Program-made: the position numbers and the translations under genes | The notes under the pieces: model-generated | What the model saw: the letters and a program-made list of their open reading frames with translations, nothing else | The model's database searches: none | Told to the model about the DNA's origin: nothing | Assembly (NCBI RefSeq): GCF_013362815.1 | Contig: NZ_JABFVK010000001.1 | Location: 124,001-188,000 of the forward strand | DNA from: Hamadaea sp. | GTDB lineage: Bacteria; Actinomycetota; Actinomycetes; Mycobacteriales; Micromonosporaceae | DNA length: 64,000 nt | Reading direction: 5' to 3' | Shown: positions 52,873 to 62,022 of the stretch, in pieces | How positions within the stretch are numbered: the first letter of the stretch is position 1 | Layout: each line of letters starts with the position of its first letter

Positions 52873-54132
52873 ATGATTGATCTGCGCCTGCTCCGGGACG
52901 ACCCGGACCTCTTCCGAGCCAGCCAGCGCGCCCGCGGCGAGAACGAGTCGTCCGTGGATCGCCTGCTGAGTGCGGACGAGGCGCGCAGGTCCGCTGTGCA
53001 GCGCTTCGAAGGGCTGCGGGCCGAGCAGAAGACCCTGGGCACCGAGATCCGCCAGGCGAAGGGCGATGAGAAGACCGCCCTGCTGGAGCGGACCAAGCAG
53101 CTCGCGGCCGAGGTGAAGGCGGCGGAGGCGGCCGGCGCGGAAGCCGAGGACGAGCTGCGCCAGGCTCACCTCGCCGTGGCGAACCTGGTCGAGCCGGACG
53201 CCCCGCCCGGGGGCGAGGACGACTACATCGTGCTCAAGGAGGTCGGGGTCAAGCCCGAGATCGCCGATCCGAAGGACCACCTGGCCCTCGGCGAGCTGCT
53301 CGGCGCGATCGACACTCCGCGCGGCGCGAAGGTGTCGGGCGCCCGCTTCTACTACCTCACCGGGATCGGCGCGCTCCTGGAGAACGCCCTGCTTCAGCTC
53401 GGCATCCAGCAGGCCGTCGAGAACGGCTTCATCCCGATGGTGCCGCCGGTCCTGGTCAAGCCGGAATCGATGGAGGGCACCGGCTACCTCGGTGCGCACG
53501 CCAGCGAGGTCTACCATCTGCCGGCCGACGACCTCTACCTCGTCGGCACGAGCGAGGTGCCGCTGGCGGCGTACCACAAGGACGAGATCCTGGACCTCGA
53601 CGGACCGCGACGCTACGTGGCCTGGTCGACCTGCTTCCGGCGGGAGGCGGGCTCCTACGGCAAGGACACCCGGGGCATCATCCGCGTGCACCAGTTCAAC
53701 AAGGCCGAGATGTTCGTGTTCTGCGCCCCGGAAGAGGCGCAGGCCGAGCACAAGCGCCTGCTGGCCTGGGAGGAAGAGCTGCTCGGCAAGCTGGAGCTGC
53801 CCTACCGGGTGATCGACACCGCGGCGGGCGACCTCGGCTCCAGCGCGGCCCGCAAGTACGACTGCGAGGCTTGGCTGCCGAGCCAAGGCCGGTACCGCGA
53901 GGTCACGAGCACCTCGAACTGCACCACCTTCCAGGCGCGGCGGCTCAACATCCGCCACCGTGACGCCGAAGGCAAGTCGCAGACGGTGGCGACCCTGAAC
54001 GGAACGCTCGCCACGACGCGCATGCTCGTGCCGCTGCTGGAGAACCACCAGCAGCCGGACGGATCGGTCCGGGTGCCCAAGGCGTTGCAGCCCTTCCTCG
54101 GCGGCCGCGACCTGCTCGAACCGATCAAGTGA
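52873..54132 (+). CDS. serS: Seryl-tRNA synthetase
   Basis: Class II aminoacyl-tRNA synthetase charging tRNA-Ser; 419 aa. The N-terminal helical arm (residues 1-105; [30 protein letters not shown]) contacts the long variable arm of tRNA-Ser. Catalytic motifs: motif 1 region [19 protein letters not shown], motif 2 [21 protein letters not shown], motif 3 [18 protein letters not shown]. The product starts [18 protein letters not shown] as usual. The stop overlaps the downstream HAD gene start in GTGA. No T-box-like leader is seen. Confidence 0.98.
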   Translation: MIDLRLLRDDPDLFRASQRARGENESSVDRLLSADEARRSAVQRFEGLRAEQKTLGTEIRQAKGDEKTALLERTKQLAAEVKAAEAAGAEAEDELRQAHLAVANLVEPDAPPGGEDDYIVLKEVGVKPEIADPKDHLALGELLGAIDTPRGAKVSGARFYYLTGIGALLENALLQLGIQQAVENGFIPMVPPVLVKPESMEGTGYLGAHASEVYHLPADDLYLVGTSEVPLAAYHKDEILDLDGPRRYVAWSTCFRREAGSYGKDTRGIIRVHQFNKAEMFVFCAPEEAQAEHKRLLAWEEELLGKLELPYRVIDTAAGDLGSSAARKYDCEAWLPSQGRYREVTSTSNCTTFQARRLNIRHRDAEGKSQTVATLNGTLATTRMLVPLLENHQQPDGSVRVPKALQPFLGGRDLLEPIK

Positions 54133-54971
54133 CTGTTCCGAGCCGTCCGGCCCGCCTCGCCGGGCCGGACTTCGCTCCGCAAGCCCGGCGCCCGAAACTC
54201 GTGGTGACGGACCTGGACGGCACCATCGTCCGGACCGACGGCACCGTTTCGGCGCGCACCGACGCCGCTTTCGACCGCGTACGCGACGCCGGAGTGCCGA
54301 TCGTGGGAGCCACCGGGCGCGGGCCCCGGCTCACGGGCATGTCCCGGGGCGACCTGCCGTCGGCGGACTACTTCGTGCTCGGCGGCGGCGGACGGGTGCT
54401 CGACCTGACCGGCGACGACCCGCGAGTGCTGCTGGACCTGCGGTTTCCTGGTCGCGTACTGGCGGAGTTGATGCCGCAACTGGAAGCCGAGTTCGGCCCC
54501 TTGCAGCTGACTGTGGAAGCACTCGACGCCGAGAACGCACCACTGTGGAGCGAATGGGAGCAGTGGCCCTATCCCGACCCGATCGACTTGCGTACGCGGG
54601 ACGAGATGTTCGCCGCCTCCATCATCAAGGGATTCCTGCAGGTCGCACCGGAGTTGGGCGCACGCCTCACCCAGGAGGCGCACCACCCCGACGTCGAGAT
54701 CATCCAGGCCTGGCCGGGCTTCGTAGAGATCCATCCGCCGGGAGTGGACAAGGCGAGCGGGCTGACCGTCGTCACCGAGCTGCTCGGCATCGACCCGGCC
54801 GACGTGCTGGTCTTCGGCGATCAGCTCAACGACGTACCGAGTTTCGCCTGGGCCGGTCACCGGGTCGCGGTCGCCAACGGGCATCCGACAGTGCTCGGGA
54901 TGGCTGACGAGGTCACTGCCGCCAACGACGCCGACGGGGTCGCCGAGTACCTCGAGCGCCTCTTCTCGTAG
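54129..54971 (+). CDS. HAD-superfamily phosphatase (Cof-like)
   Basis: A 280-aa hydrolase. Motif I is [14 protein letters not shown] with nucleophile Asp, motif [14 protein letters not shown], motif III Lys in [10 protein letters not shown] and motif [18 protein letters not shown]. The large cap domain (residues about 90-195) is of the type IIB seen in Cof and sugar phosphatases. GTG 54129 overlaps the serS stop, so translation is coupled. The exact phosphoester is unknown; coupling to serS is common in actinobacteria (general knowledge). Confidence 0.9.
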   Translation: MTVPSRPARLAGPDFAPQARRPKLVVTDLDGTIVRTDGTVSARTDAAFDRVRDAGVPIVGATGRGPRLTGMSRGDLPSADYFVLGGGGRVLDLTGDDPRVLLDLRFPGRVLAELMPQLEAEFGPLQLTVEALDAENAPLWSEWEQWPYPDPIDLRTRDEMFAASIIKGFLQVAPELGARLTQEAHHPDVEIIQAWPGFVEIHPPGVDKASGLTVVTELLGIDPADVLVFGDQLNDVPSFAWAGHRVAVANGHPTVLGMADEVTAANDADGVAEYLERLFS

Positions 54972-55012
54972 CTCGCGTTGGGGTTCGCGGCGCGTCGGGT
55001 CCGCCTCGCAGC

Positions 55013-55072
55013 GCGTTATGCGGGATAACGCGGCCTCCGCGCGAAAAATAGCCGCGTTATCCCGGATAACGC
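55013..55072. repeat. GCGTTAT/ATAACGC palindromic pair G
   Basis: Arms 55013-55033 and 55052-55072 are inverted copies with one mismatch, loop 18 nt. Each arm is itself near-palindromic (GCGTTAT-N5-ATAACGC). The loop has GAAAAATA. It lies between two convergent genes and probably acts as a bidirectional terminator or folded barrier. Confidence 0.88.
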
Positions 55073-55116
55073 GGAAGGCCCGCGCAGAAGCCGCGCGGGA
55101 CAAAAGGGACAAGAAG

Positions 55117-55722
55117 CTAGAGCCACCCCTGCGCCCGAGCAGCCTGAACAGCCTCCATGCGGTTGCGCGTACCGGTCTTGCCGATGGCAGCCGAAAGGTA
55201 GTTGCGAACGGTGCTCTCGGAGAGGTGCAGCCGCGTAGCGATCTCCGCGATGGTCGCGCCGTCGACCGCAGCGGACAGGACGTCACGTTCCCGCTCGGTG
55301 AGCGGATTAGGGCCGGCCGCCAGGGCAGCTGTCGCCAGCGCGGGGTCGACGACGGTCTGCCCGGCCAGCACCTTGCGGATCGACGAGGCCAGCTCCTCGA
55401 CCGGCCCGTCCTTGACGAGGAAAGCGCGGGCGCCTGCGTCCATCGCGCGGCGCAGATATCCGGGCCGGCCGAAGGTCGTCAGGATGACGACCTTGCAGTC
55501 GGGCACCTCGGTCCGCAGGTCGGCGGCCGCGTCCAGGCCGGTCCGGCCGGGCATCTCGATGTCCAGCAGCGCCACGTCCGGCCGGTGTTCGCGGGCGGCG
55601 GGCACGACCTGGTCGCCCCGGTCGACCTGCGCCACCACCTCGATGTCTTCTTCCAGGCCCAGGAGCAGCGCCAACGCGCCGCGCATCATCCCCTGGTCCT
55701 CGGCCAGCAGCACGCGAATCAC
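55117..55722 (-). CDS. NarL/FixJ-type response regulator (DesR-like)
   Basis: A 201-aa regulator. The receiver domain has acidic pocket EDQ, phospho-acceptor Asp in VALLDIEMPGRTGL (about residue 54), Thr in VILTTFG and Lys in FLVKDGP. The C-terminal LuxR-type HTH has LTERERDVLSAAVDGATIAEIATRLHLSESTVRNYLSAA. Its start overlaps the kinase gene stop (ATGA), so they are coupled. With the kinase and ABC genes it forms a four-gene set, likely sensing membrane state or an antibiotic and adjusting export. Confidence 0.94.
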   Translation of the reverse strand: MIRVLLAEDQGMMRGALALLLGLEEDIEVVAQVDRGDQVVPAAREHRPDVALLDIEMPGRTGLDAAADLRTEVPDCKVVILTTFGRPGYLRRAMDAGARAFLVKDGPVEELASSIRKVLAGQTVVDPALATAALAAGPNPLTERERDVLSAAVDGATIAEIATRLHLSESTVRNYLSAAIGKTGTRNRMEAVQAARAQGWL

Positions 55723-56900
55723 GACTCGCTCCGTTCTCGCGGCACGTCCGCGCGCAACGTGAACCCCGGTCCGCTCTGGGTCAGCGTCCCGTCCAGGGCC
55801 GCCAGGCGCTCACGCAATCCCCGCAGGCCGTTACCCTCCGTCGCGGTCGCGGCGCGACCTCGGCCGTCGTCGCGCACCGTCAGCGACCAGGCGGTTGCGC
55901 TTCGGTCCAGCATGATCCGAGTTGTACGCGCACCGCTGTGCCGGATGACGTTGGTTGCCGCCTCGCGTACGACCCAGGCGAAGGCCTGATCCACAGCGGA
56001 CGGCAACTCGTCGGTGCGGATGGAGAGCCGGATGTTCGTCTCGATCCCCGCGTCCGTGAGCGCGCCGCGAGCCCCGTGGAGCTCGTCGGAGAGCGGGCGT
56101 TCGCGATAACCGGTGACCGCCTCGCGGACCTCGGCCAGCGCCTTGCGCCCGACCTCCTCGATCTCCGCGGCCTCCTTGGCGGCCGCGGCCGGATCGCGTT
56201 CGGCGAGCCGGCGGACCACTTCGGACTTGACCACGATGAGCGACAGCGAGTGGCCGAGCAGGTCGTGCAGATCGCGGGCGAAGCGCAGGCGCTCTTGCTC
56301 GACAGCGGACCGGGCCAGCTCGGTCCGGGTGCGGTCGAGTTCTCGGATCAGCCGGATCATGTTCCGCACGACGAGCACCATCGCGGTCGCGAGCAGCACG
56401 TTCAGGACGAGCGACGCGACGTCGCCCAGCTTGTCGCCGGCGAGCAGTCCCATCCCGCCCAGGAGGAGTGAGCTGCCCCCGACCCAGAAGTACGCCGTCG
56501 GCGGTGGATAGAGCGAGACTCCGGCGACCGCGACGTAGAGGATGAGGATCAGCGCGCCGCCGGCCGCCTCGCGGGTGTAGAAGACGGCGAGGATGATCCC
56601 GAGGATCGTGAACGCCCAGAGCGCCATCTGATCGCGCAGCGGTGGGAACGGCAGGCGACTGCCGAACCCCCGCATCACCACGTAGAGATACAGCGCGACG
56701 TAGGCGGCGAACAGGACGAAGGCCAGCCACGGGGTGTCCGTGGCTCGCAGGACGTCGTCCGCGAGGCTGAGGATCGGAAAGGACCAGACCAGCGCCCACA
56801 CCCCGCCGATCATTCGCCGCTTGCGCAGCTCCTTCGGGGTGATCGGATCGCTGAGCCGGGCCCTTTCCTCAGCCGACATGAACGGCGCGAAGATCTTCAT
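55719..56900 (-). CDS. Sensor histidine kinase (DesK/NarX type)
   Basis: A 393-aa membrane kinase. Several transmembrane helices lie in the first 190 residues (MIGGVWALVWSFPILSLA, FVLFAAYVALYLYVVM, FTILGIILAVFY, ALILILYVAVAGVSLY, LVLNVLLATAMVLVV). HisKA_3 with phospho-His in RFARDLHDLLGHSLSLIVVKSEV follows, then a HATPase with ATNVIRHSGA and VRDDGRGRAA. No extracellular sensor domain exists, so it probably senses the membrane itself. ATG 56900 is 6 bp after the permease gene end. The order ABC ATPase-permease-kinase-regulator is a common bacterial detoxification module. Confidence 0.94.
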   Translation of the reverse strand: MKIFAPFMSAEERARLSDPITPKELRKRRMIGGVWALVWSFPILSLADDVLRATDTPWLAFVLFAAYVALYLYVVMRGFGSRLPFPPLRDQMALWAFTILGIILAVFYTREAAGGALILILYVAVAGVSLYPPPTAYFWVGGSSLLLGGMGLLAGDKLGDVASLVLNVLLATAMVLVVRNMIRLIRELDRTRTELARSAVEQERLRFARDLHDLLGHSLSLIVVKSEVVRRLAERDPAAAAKEAAEIEEVGRKALAEVREAVTGYRERPLSDELHGARGALTDAGIETNIRLSIRTDELPSAVDQAFAWVVREAATNVIRHSGARTTRIMLDRSATAWSLTVRDDGRGRAATATEGNGLRGLRERLAALDGTLTQSGPGFTLRADVPRERSES

Positions 56901-56906
56901 CGCGGT

Positions 56907-57635
56907 TTATTTTGCCGCTGCCGAGCGTCGATAGGCCAGCGCCGCGAGCGCGGCGAAGACAAGAGCCCAGCCGGCGATGATCGCCCAGCCCGTTCCGGAC
57001 TGCGTATCGTGCTGGAGGACGGCGTACCCGGCCTGGGTGAACCGGTAGCTCGGCGACCACTCCACGATCTGCTGCATCGTCTTGGGCATGTCGTCGCTCT
57101 GGATGAAGATCCCGCCCGCGAAGGCCAGACCGAAGCTGACCAGGAAGCTCGCCGGCTGCGCCAGGTTCGGCGGCAGAACGAAGCCGACGGCCAGCCCGAC
57201 GAGGGCGAACGGCACGCTGCCCAGCCACATCAGCAGCACCAGGAGGGCCAGCTGCCCGACGCTGAAGTCCACGTTCCGGGCCATCCCGATGACGCTCACG
57301 ACCAGCACGGCCGGAATCGCGACGAGCGAGCAGGCGATCGCCTTGGTGATCACGACGGTCGCCGGCGGCAGCGGAGTGATCCGCAGCTGGCGCAGCCAGC
57401 CGGCCGAGCGTTCGTGCGAGACGCCGACGCCGCTGGAGAAGGTGCCCAGCAGGGCCCCGTATGCCGCCCACGCGACCATCAGGTAGGCGAGGATCTCCTT
57501 GGTCTTCTCCGGAGTGTCTCCCTTGATCGAGCCGCCCAGGGCGAGGAACAGGATCACCGGCATCGCCACGGTCAGGATGATCAGCCGCGGTTCCCGGTAC
57601 ATCCGGCGCAGCTCGAACTTCAGGTACGCGAGCAT
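56907..57635 (-). CDS. ABC-2 type exporter permease
   Basis: A 242-aa membrane subunit with six helices (LIILTVAMPVILFLALG, ILAYLMVAWAAYGALLG, TKAIACSLVAIPAVLVVSVIG, LALLVLLMWLGSVPFALVGLAVG, FLVSFGLAFAGGIFI, GWAIIAGWALVFAALAALA). The cytoplasmic-interface segment SHERSAGWLRQLRITPL is typical of ABC2_membrane proteins. It directly follows the ATPase gene. Relatives export lipids, antibiotics or toxins; substrate unknown. Confidence 0.9.
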   Translation of the reverse strand: MLAYLKFELRRMYREPRLIILTVAMPVILFLALGGSIKGDTPEKTKEILAYLMVAWAAYGALLGTFSSGVGVSHERSAGWLRQLRITPLPPATVVITKAIACSLVAIPAVLVVSVIGMARNVDFSVGQLALLVLLMWLGSVPFALVGLAVGFVLPPNLAQPASFLVSFGLAFAGGIFIQSDDMPKTMQQIVEWSPSYRFTQAGYAVLQHDTQSGTGWAIIAGWALVFAALAALAYRRSAAAK

Positions 57636-57636
57636 C

Positions 57637-58530
57637 TCAGACCTCCGAGGTGGCGCTGGTGAGGGCGAGGAAGGCTTCTTCGAGGCCGGCTCCGGCCACT
57701 TCGAGGTTGCCGAAGGCGCGTCCGCTGGTGACCAGGGCGCGTACGGTCGCGTCCGAGTCGTCGCAGCGGAGCAGGGCGCGGTCGCCCCGGATGTCGACGG
57801 CGGTGACGCCGGGCAGCCGGTCCAGTCCCACCGTCCCGGCTCCTTCGAGATCGAAGCTCACCGTACGCCCGGAGACCGCCTTCTTGATGTCCGCTCCGGT
57901 GCCGTCGGCGATGATCCGCCCACCCGAGACGACGATCACGCGATCGGCGAAGTCATCGGCCTCGGCGAGGTAGTGGGTGGCGAACAGCACTGTCCGGCCG
58001 CCCTCGGCGTACGAGCGCATCGTGGCCCAGAACGCCTGACGGCTCGCCACGTCCATGGCCGAGGTCGGCTCGTCCAGCACGAGCAAGTCGGGGTTGCCGG
58101 CGAGGGCGAAGGCGAACCGCGCCCGCTGGGCCTGCCCGCCGGAGAGCTTGTCCAGCCGCCGGCCCGCGATGTCGGTGAGGTCGGCGGTCTGCAGGATCTG
58201 CCCGGTGGGCAGTGGCTTCGGGTAGATCGCCCGGGCCAGCTCGACGAGCTCCCGCACGGTCGCGTTCGGCACGAAGCCCGCGTCCTGCAGCATCGCGCCG
58301 ATCCGGCCCGCGCGCACCGCCTTGTGCGGGTTGGTCCCGAACACCTCGACCGTGCCGGCGGTCGGCTCGATCAAGCCGAGCAGCATGTTGATCGTGGTGG
58401 ACTTGCCGGCGCCGTTCGGGCCGAGCAGAGCCACCGTCTCCCCAGGGGCGATCGACAGATCGATACCGTCGACCGCCCGCACCGAGCCGAAGTCCTTCGT
58501 GACCCCGGTCAGTTTCAGTGCGTCCGTCAT
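57637..58530 (-). CDS. ABC exporter ATP-binding protein
   Basis: A 297-aa ATPase (DrrA/CcmA-like). Walker A LLGPNGAGKSTTINMLLG, signature DKLSGGQAQRARFAFALAG, Walker B LLVLDEPTSAMDV and switch His in LFATHYLAEADDF. A C-terminal extension (residues 215-297) is typical of drug exporters. ATG 58530. First gene of the ATPase-permease-kinase-regulator operon; expression is probably controlled by the encoded regulator, but I see no clear operator. Confidence 0.94.
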   Translation of the reverse strand: MTDALKLTGVTKDFGSVRAVDGIDLSIAPGETVALLGPNGAGKSTTINMLLGLIEPTAGTVEVFGTNPHKAVRAGRIGAMLQDAGFVPNATVRELVELARAIYPKPLPTGQILQTADLTDIAGRRLDKLSGGQAQRARFAFALAGNPDLLVLDEPTSAMDVASRQAFWATMRSYAEGGRTVLFATHYLAEADDFADRVIVVSGGRIIADGTGADIKKAVSGRTVSFDLEGAGTVGLDRLPGVTAVDIRGDRALLRCDDSDATVRALVTSGRAFGNLEVAGAGLEEAFLALTSATSEV

Positions 58531-58644
58531 GAGATCGACGGTAGGCGGCCGCCGGCTCAGGTTTCAGATGCGCCGATCCCGAGTTCCGTAGGACAAATGT
58601 CCCGGTGGCCTTGTCGCCGGCCCGCGGCGCGGCCGTATCGCGGC

Positions 58645-58699
58645 AGATCAGGGTTCTCGGTCGAATCTTGGCGCATGACTCGACCCAGATCCGTGATCC
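58645..58699. repeat. Palindromic repeat F2 (decayed copy of F1)
   Basis: The left arm (58645-58670) matches the left arm of F1 at 24 of 26 positions. The right arm (58674-58699) has drifted (CATGACTCGACC, GATCCGTGATCC). Same loop size. It lies between the ABC operon promoter region and the end of the Bpa gene. Confidence 0.8.
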
Positions 58700-58729
58700 A
58701 GCGCGAAAGGCGCCCGGTGGCTGGACGGG

Positions 58730-59305
58730 TCAGAGGTACTGGCCGGTGCCCCGGCCGTCGCCGGTCGGCGGTTGCCCCGTGCCCGGCGGAAGGGTGAGCC
58801 CCGGCGGAAGCGCCCGCGGCTGCTGCCCACCGCGCATCTGCTCCAACTGCAGCCGGGCCGCCATCTGCTGAGCGACCAAGGTCGCCTGGATGCCGTGGAA
58901 CAAGCCTTCCAGCCAGCCCACCAGCTGGGCCTGCGCGATCCGCAGCTCGTCCACGCTGGGCGTCGTCTCCGCGTCGAACGGCAGCGACAGCCGCTCCAGC
59001 TCGTCTCGCAGTTCGGGGGCGAGCCCGTCCTCCAGCTCGACGATCGACCGGCGGTGGATCTCGGCCAGGCGCTGCCGGCCCGCCTCGTCCAGCGGGGCGG
59101 AACGGGCCTCTTCGAGCAGCTGTTTGATCATGCTGCCGATGCGCATGACCTTGGCCGGCTGCTCGACCAGGCGGGCCGGATCCTCCTCGGTCGGCTGACC
59201 TTCGCCCTGCGGCACTTCGACCGTGCCGACCGGACGCCCGTCCTGCCCGACGACCACCACCGTGGCCCGGTCGTCGTTGCGGCCCTCAGCCCGTTCCTCA
59301 GCCAT
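58730..59305 (-). CDS. bpa: Bacterial proteasome activator (Bpa/PafE)
   Basis: ATP-independent activator that forms a ring and opens the 20S proteasome. It is 191 aa: an acidic start, then the helical Bpa core (VMRIGSMIKQLLEEARSAPLDEAGRQRLAEIHRRS, LERLSLPFD, LRIAQAQLVGWLEGLFHGIQATLVAQQMAARLQLEQM) and a Pro/Gly tail ending GQYL, the gate-opening motif. It is known to deliver unfolded proteins, including HspR, for degradation in mycobacteria, which links it to the heat-shock genes here. ATG 59305. Confidence 0.95.
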   Translation of the reverse strand: MAEERAEGRNDDRATVVVVGQDGRPVGTVEVPQGEGQPTEEDPARLVEQPAKVMRIGSMIKQLLEEARSAPLDEAGRQRLAEIHRRSIVELEDGLAPELRDELERLSLPFDAETTPSVDELRIAQAQLVGWLEGLFHGIQATLVAQQMAARLQLEQMRGGQQPRALPPGLTLPPGTGQPPTGDGRGTGQYL

Positions 59306-59498
59306 GAATCCTCCGCGCTCGCCTGCCCGAACCCCTCATGCCTATCACATCCGCGTGGGGAGCGTCCCCAGACGTCTCTGGCTTGCCTTCCATAACAGTT
59401 CGATGATCAAGCATTGACCTAGTGACATTTCACCGGTAGAACGCCGAAGTGGACTTTGCTCGCCGGGTCGGGTGGGGGGCACCGCGCTTGGAGGACAT

Positions 59499-60692
59499 GT
59501 GAGTGAGATCGGCAAACCGCTCGTCCAGCGCCGGACGGCTCTGCGCGCCCTCGGTGGCCTGGCTCTCGGCGGGTTGACCGCCGGTGCGGTCAGCGGGTGC
59601 GACACGGCCGGTTCGGCCAGCGGGCCGACCGGGACCGTCTCCATCGGACTACTCATCCCGCAGACCGACGAACTCAAGGCCATCGGCTCGGACATCTACG
59701 ACGGATTCAAGCTCTACACCGATCTCAATCGGCCGTTCGGCACGTACGACGTCACGATCGTGCAGGCCGAGGAGCGGGACAAGCCGGAGGAGAGCAAGGC
59801 GGCCGTCGACCGGCTCATCAAGCAGGGCGTATCGGCGATCGCCGGCGTGGCCCTGCCGGAGACGCTGCTGGCCATTCGCGACACCGTGGAAAACGCGCAC
59901 ATCCCGCTGATCAGCGCGCACCAGAATCCGAACTCGCTGCAGAGCGTACTGTTCATCTGGAGCTCGTCCTATGTGGGCAGAGAGCCGGGCGTCGCGCTCG
60001 GCCGCTACCTGCAGGCCATCGGGGCCAGCGTCGTGGTCGTCGGGAACTCCGAACTCACCAGCACCGACGCCGTCGCGGGATTCCATGAGGGATACGCCAA
60101 GGCGATCCCCAAGGACCGCGTCTTCAAGCTCGGGACGCAGACTACGTCCTCAGTGGTGTCCTCGATCGAGGGTCTGAAGCCAGACGCGGTGTTCTGCGCG
60201 TTGACCGGGGCGACCGGACTCGCCTTCATCAAAGTACTCCGCGGTGCGGGCGTCGACGCCGACCTGTACGCACCAGGCGACCTCACCGAGGGCAGCGCGC
60301 TCGACACGGTGATCGGCAGTCTCGGGGAGAAGACGGCGGCGGGGATCTACACGGCGATGAACTACTCGGCCGACCTCTCCAACGCCACCAATCAGCTGTT
60401 CGCCTCGCGCTTCCGCGCCACCGTCCGGCGGACCCCCTCGGCGTACGCGGTCGCAGGCTGGGATGCCGCACAGGCGCTCGACAAGGCCATCCGGGCCTGT
60501 GGCGAGGCACAGCCGTCGCGCGACCTGATCAACGCCAAGCTCGGCGGCTTGGGTCAGATCACCAGTCCCCGGGGCACGATCGCGTTCAACCAGACGCGTA
60601 CGCCGCTCCAGAAGTGGTATCTGCGCCGGGTGATGAAGGACGGCCCGAAGCTGGCGAACGTGACCGTCCGGAGCCTGGCGACCCTGGGCTAG
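59499..60692 (+). CDS. Branched-chain-type ABC substrate-binding lipoprotein
   Basis: A 397-aa exported type I periplasmic-binding protein. The signal has twin Arg (VQRRTALRAL) and lipobox AVSGC near residue 36, so it is probably Tat- or Sec-exported and lipid-anchored. The two lobes include GLLIPQTDELKAIGSDIYDGF, GVSAIAGVALPETLLAI, VVVVGNSELTSTDAVAGF and AVAGWDAAQALDKAI. GTG 59499 lies four bases after GGAGG. No permease or ATPase genes adjoin it, so it is an orphan that may serve a distant transporter or act as a receptor. Confidence 0.85.
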   Translation: MSEIGKPLVQRRTALRALGGLALGGLTAGAVSGCDTAGSASGPTGTVSIGLLIPQTDELKAIGSDIYDGFKLYTDLNRPFGTYDVTIVQAEERDKPEESKAAVDRLIKQGVSAIAGVALPETLLAIRDTVENAHIPLISAHQNPNSLQSVLFIWSSSYVGREPGVALGRYLQAIGASVVVVGNSELTSTDAVAGFHEGYAKAIPKDRVFKLGTQTTSSVVSSIEGLKPDAVFCALTGATGLAFIKVLRGAGVDADLYAPGDLTEGSALDTVIGSLGEKTAAGIYTAMNYSADLSNATNQLFASRFRATVRRTPSAYAVAGWDAAQALDKAIRACGEAQPSRDLINAKLGGLGQITSPRGTIAFNQTRTPLQKWYLRRVMKDGPKLANVTVRSLATLG

Positions 60693-60714
60693 CCGAAGAC
60701 ACGGCGCCGGCGGA

Positions 60715-61515
60715 TCAGGAGCGCAGTTCGGCGACGCAGCACTTGACGCTGCCGCCGCCCTTCTTCAGCTCGCTGAGATCGATCGCCACCGGGCGGTATC
60801 CGGCGGCGGCCAGCTTCTCGGCGTACGCCGTCGCCTCGGTGTTGACCAGCACGTTGTGCCCGTCGCTGACCAGGTTGAGGCCGAACGCGAGGGCGTCGGT
60901 CTCGTCGGCGAGCACGGCGTCCGGGAAGAGCTGCGCGAGCACTCGTTGCGAGCTGGCCGAGAAGGCCCCGGGGTAGTACGTGATCCGGTGGTCGTCCAGC
61001 ACCGCCAACGCGGTGTCCAGGTGGTAGAACCGATCGTCGACCAGCCGCAGCGAGACCACCGGGCGGCCGAGCACCTCCTGCGCCTCGGCGTGGGCCGCGG
61101 TCTCGGTCCGGAAGCCGTGCCCGGCGAGGATCAGCCCCCGCCCCGGCAGGTACGCGAAATCGCCCTCACCCTCGTTGACCTGCGTCGGCGGGACGAACTT
61201 CCAGCCGCCGACCGATTCGTAGAAGGTGCGGTGGGCGTCCGCTTCGGCGGCGCGCTCGGCGTACTTGAACCGGGCGCCGTAGACGATGCCGTCGACGCTG
61301 AACGCGCCGTTGGCGGCGAAGACCATGTCGGGCAGGCCGGCGACCGGAGTGAGCACGTGCACCTGATGGCCGAGGTCGAGCAGCGCCGTCCGCAGCGCGT
61401 CCCACTGCTTCACCGCGCGGTCGCGGTCGACCGGCTGGTCGGCCCGCATCCACGGGTTGATCTCGTACGCCACGGTGAAGTGCTCGGGCGGGCTCATCAG
61501 GTAGATCACGATCAC
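60715..61515 (-). CDS. Dimethylarginine dimethylaminohydrolase-like enzyme
   Basis: A 266-aa guanidino-modifying enzyme. The catalytic Cys is in GGGSVKCCVAEL near the C-terminus, catalytic His in DRFYHLDTALAVL, and substrate carboxylates lie in NEGEGDFAYLPG. The family start VIYLMSPPEHFTVAYEINPWM is clear. Members hydrolyse methylated arginine or arginine. It is divergent from an Lrp regulator, the same pairing as mycobacterial Rv2323c-Rv2324 (general knowledge), where ornithine genes follow; none do here. Two starts (GTG 61515 and GTG 61509) are possible. Confidence 0.88.
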   Translation of the reverse strand: MIVIYLMSPPEHFTVAYEINPWMRADQPVDRDRAVKQWDALRTALLDLGHQVHVLTPVAGLPDMVFAANGAFSVDGIVYGARFKYAERAAEADAHRTFYESVGGWKFVPPTQVNEGEGDFAYLPGRGLILAGHGFRTETAAHAEAQEVLGRPVVSLRLVDDRFYHLDTALAVLDDHRITYYPGAFSASSQRVLAQLFPDAVLADETDALAFGLNLVSDGHNVLVNTEATAYAEKLAAAGYRPVAIDLSELKKGGGSVKCCVAELRS

Positions 61516-61577
61516 CTACAGTAAGGAGGGCCTGGGGACGCGAACAGCCGTTTATCATGCGTCTGAGGAGCGAAACG

Positions 61578-62021
61578 TTGCAGCTTGACGAGGTGGACAA
61601 GCGAATCATTGCGTCGCTCGTGTCAGACGCCCGAGCCTCGTACGCCGAGATCGGCGCGATCGTGTCGTTGTCGGCTCCGGCGGTGAAGCGCCGGGTGGAC
61701 CGGCTGCGCTCGGCCGGCGTGATCAAGGGCTTCACCGCGGTGATCGATCCGGCCGCGGTGGGCTGGACGACGGAGGCGTTCGTCGAGCTCTTCTGCACCG
61801 GGCGGACGACTCCGGCGCAGATCGCCGTGGCGGCTCGACGGCATCCGGAAGTGGTCGGGGCGTACACGATCTCCGGGCGGGCCGACGCGCTCGTGCATCT
61901 GCGCGCAGCCGACATCGCTCACCTGGAGCAGGCGCTCGAACGGCTGCGCGCCGAACCCTTCGTCACGAGTACGCACAGCATGATCGTGCTGTCGCGGCTC
62001 GTGGAGAATCCCGTGCCCTGA
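61578..62021 (+). CDS. Lrp/AsnC-family regulator
   Basis: A 147-aa amino-acid-sensing regulator. The HTH is LDEVDKRIIASLVSDARASYAEIGAIVSLSAPAVKRRVDRLRSAGVI; the RAM/ACT-like domain has AFVELFCTGRTTPAQIAVAARRHPEVVGAYTISGRADAL. I prefer TTG 61578 because GAGGAG (61563-61568) is correctly spaced and the product then begins like other Lrp proteins; ATG 61557 has no ribosome site. It probably regulates the divergent DDAH-like gene in response to arginine or ornithine (inference). Confidence 0.88.
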   Translation: MQLDEVDKRIIASLVSDARASYAEIGAIVSLSAPAVKRRVDRLRSAGVIKGFTAVIDPAAVGWTTEAFVELFCTGRTTPAQIAVAARRHPEVVGAYTISGRADALVHLRAADIAHLEQALERLRAEPFVTSTHSMIVLSRLVENPVP

Positions 62022-62022
62022 A

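Noticed and set aside
59306-59498. Promoter or operator before the substrate-binding lipoprotein gene
   Set aside because: I saw only weak -10-like words and no palindrome that stands out.
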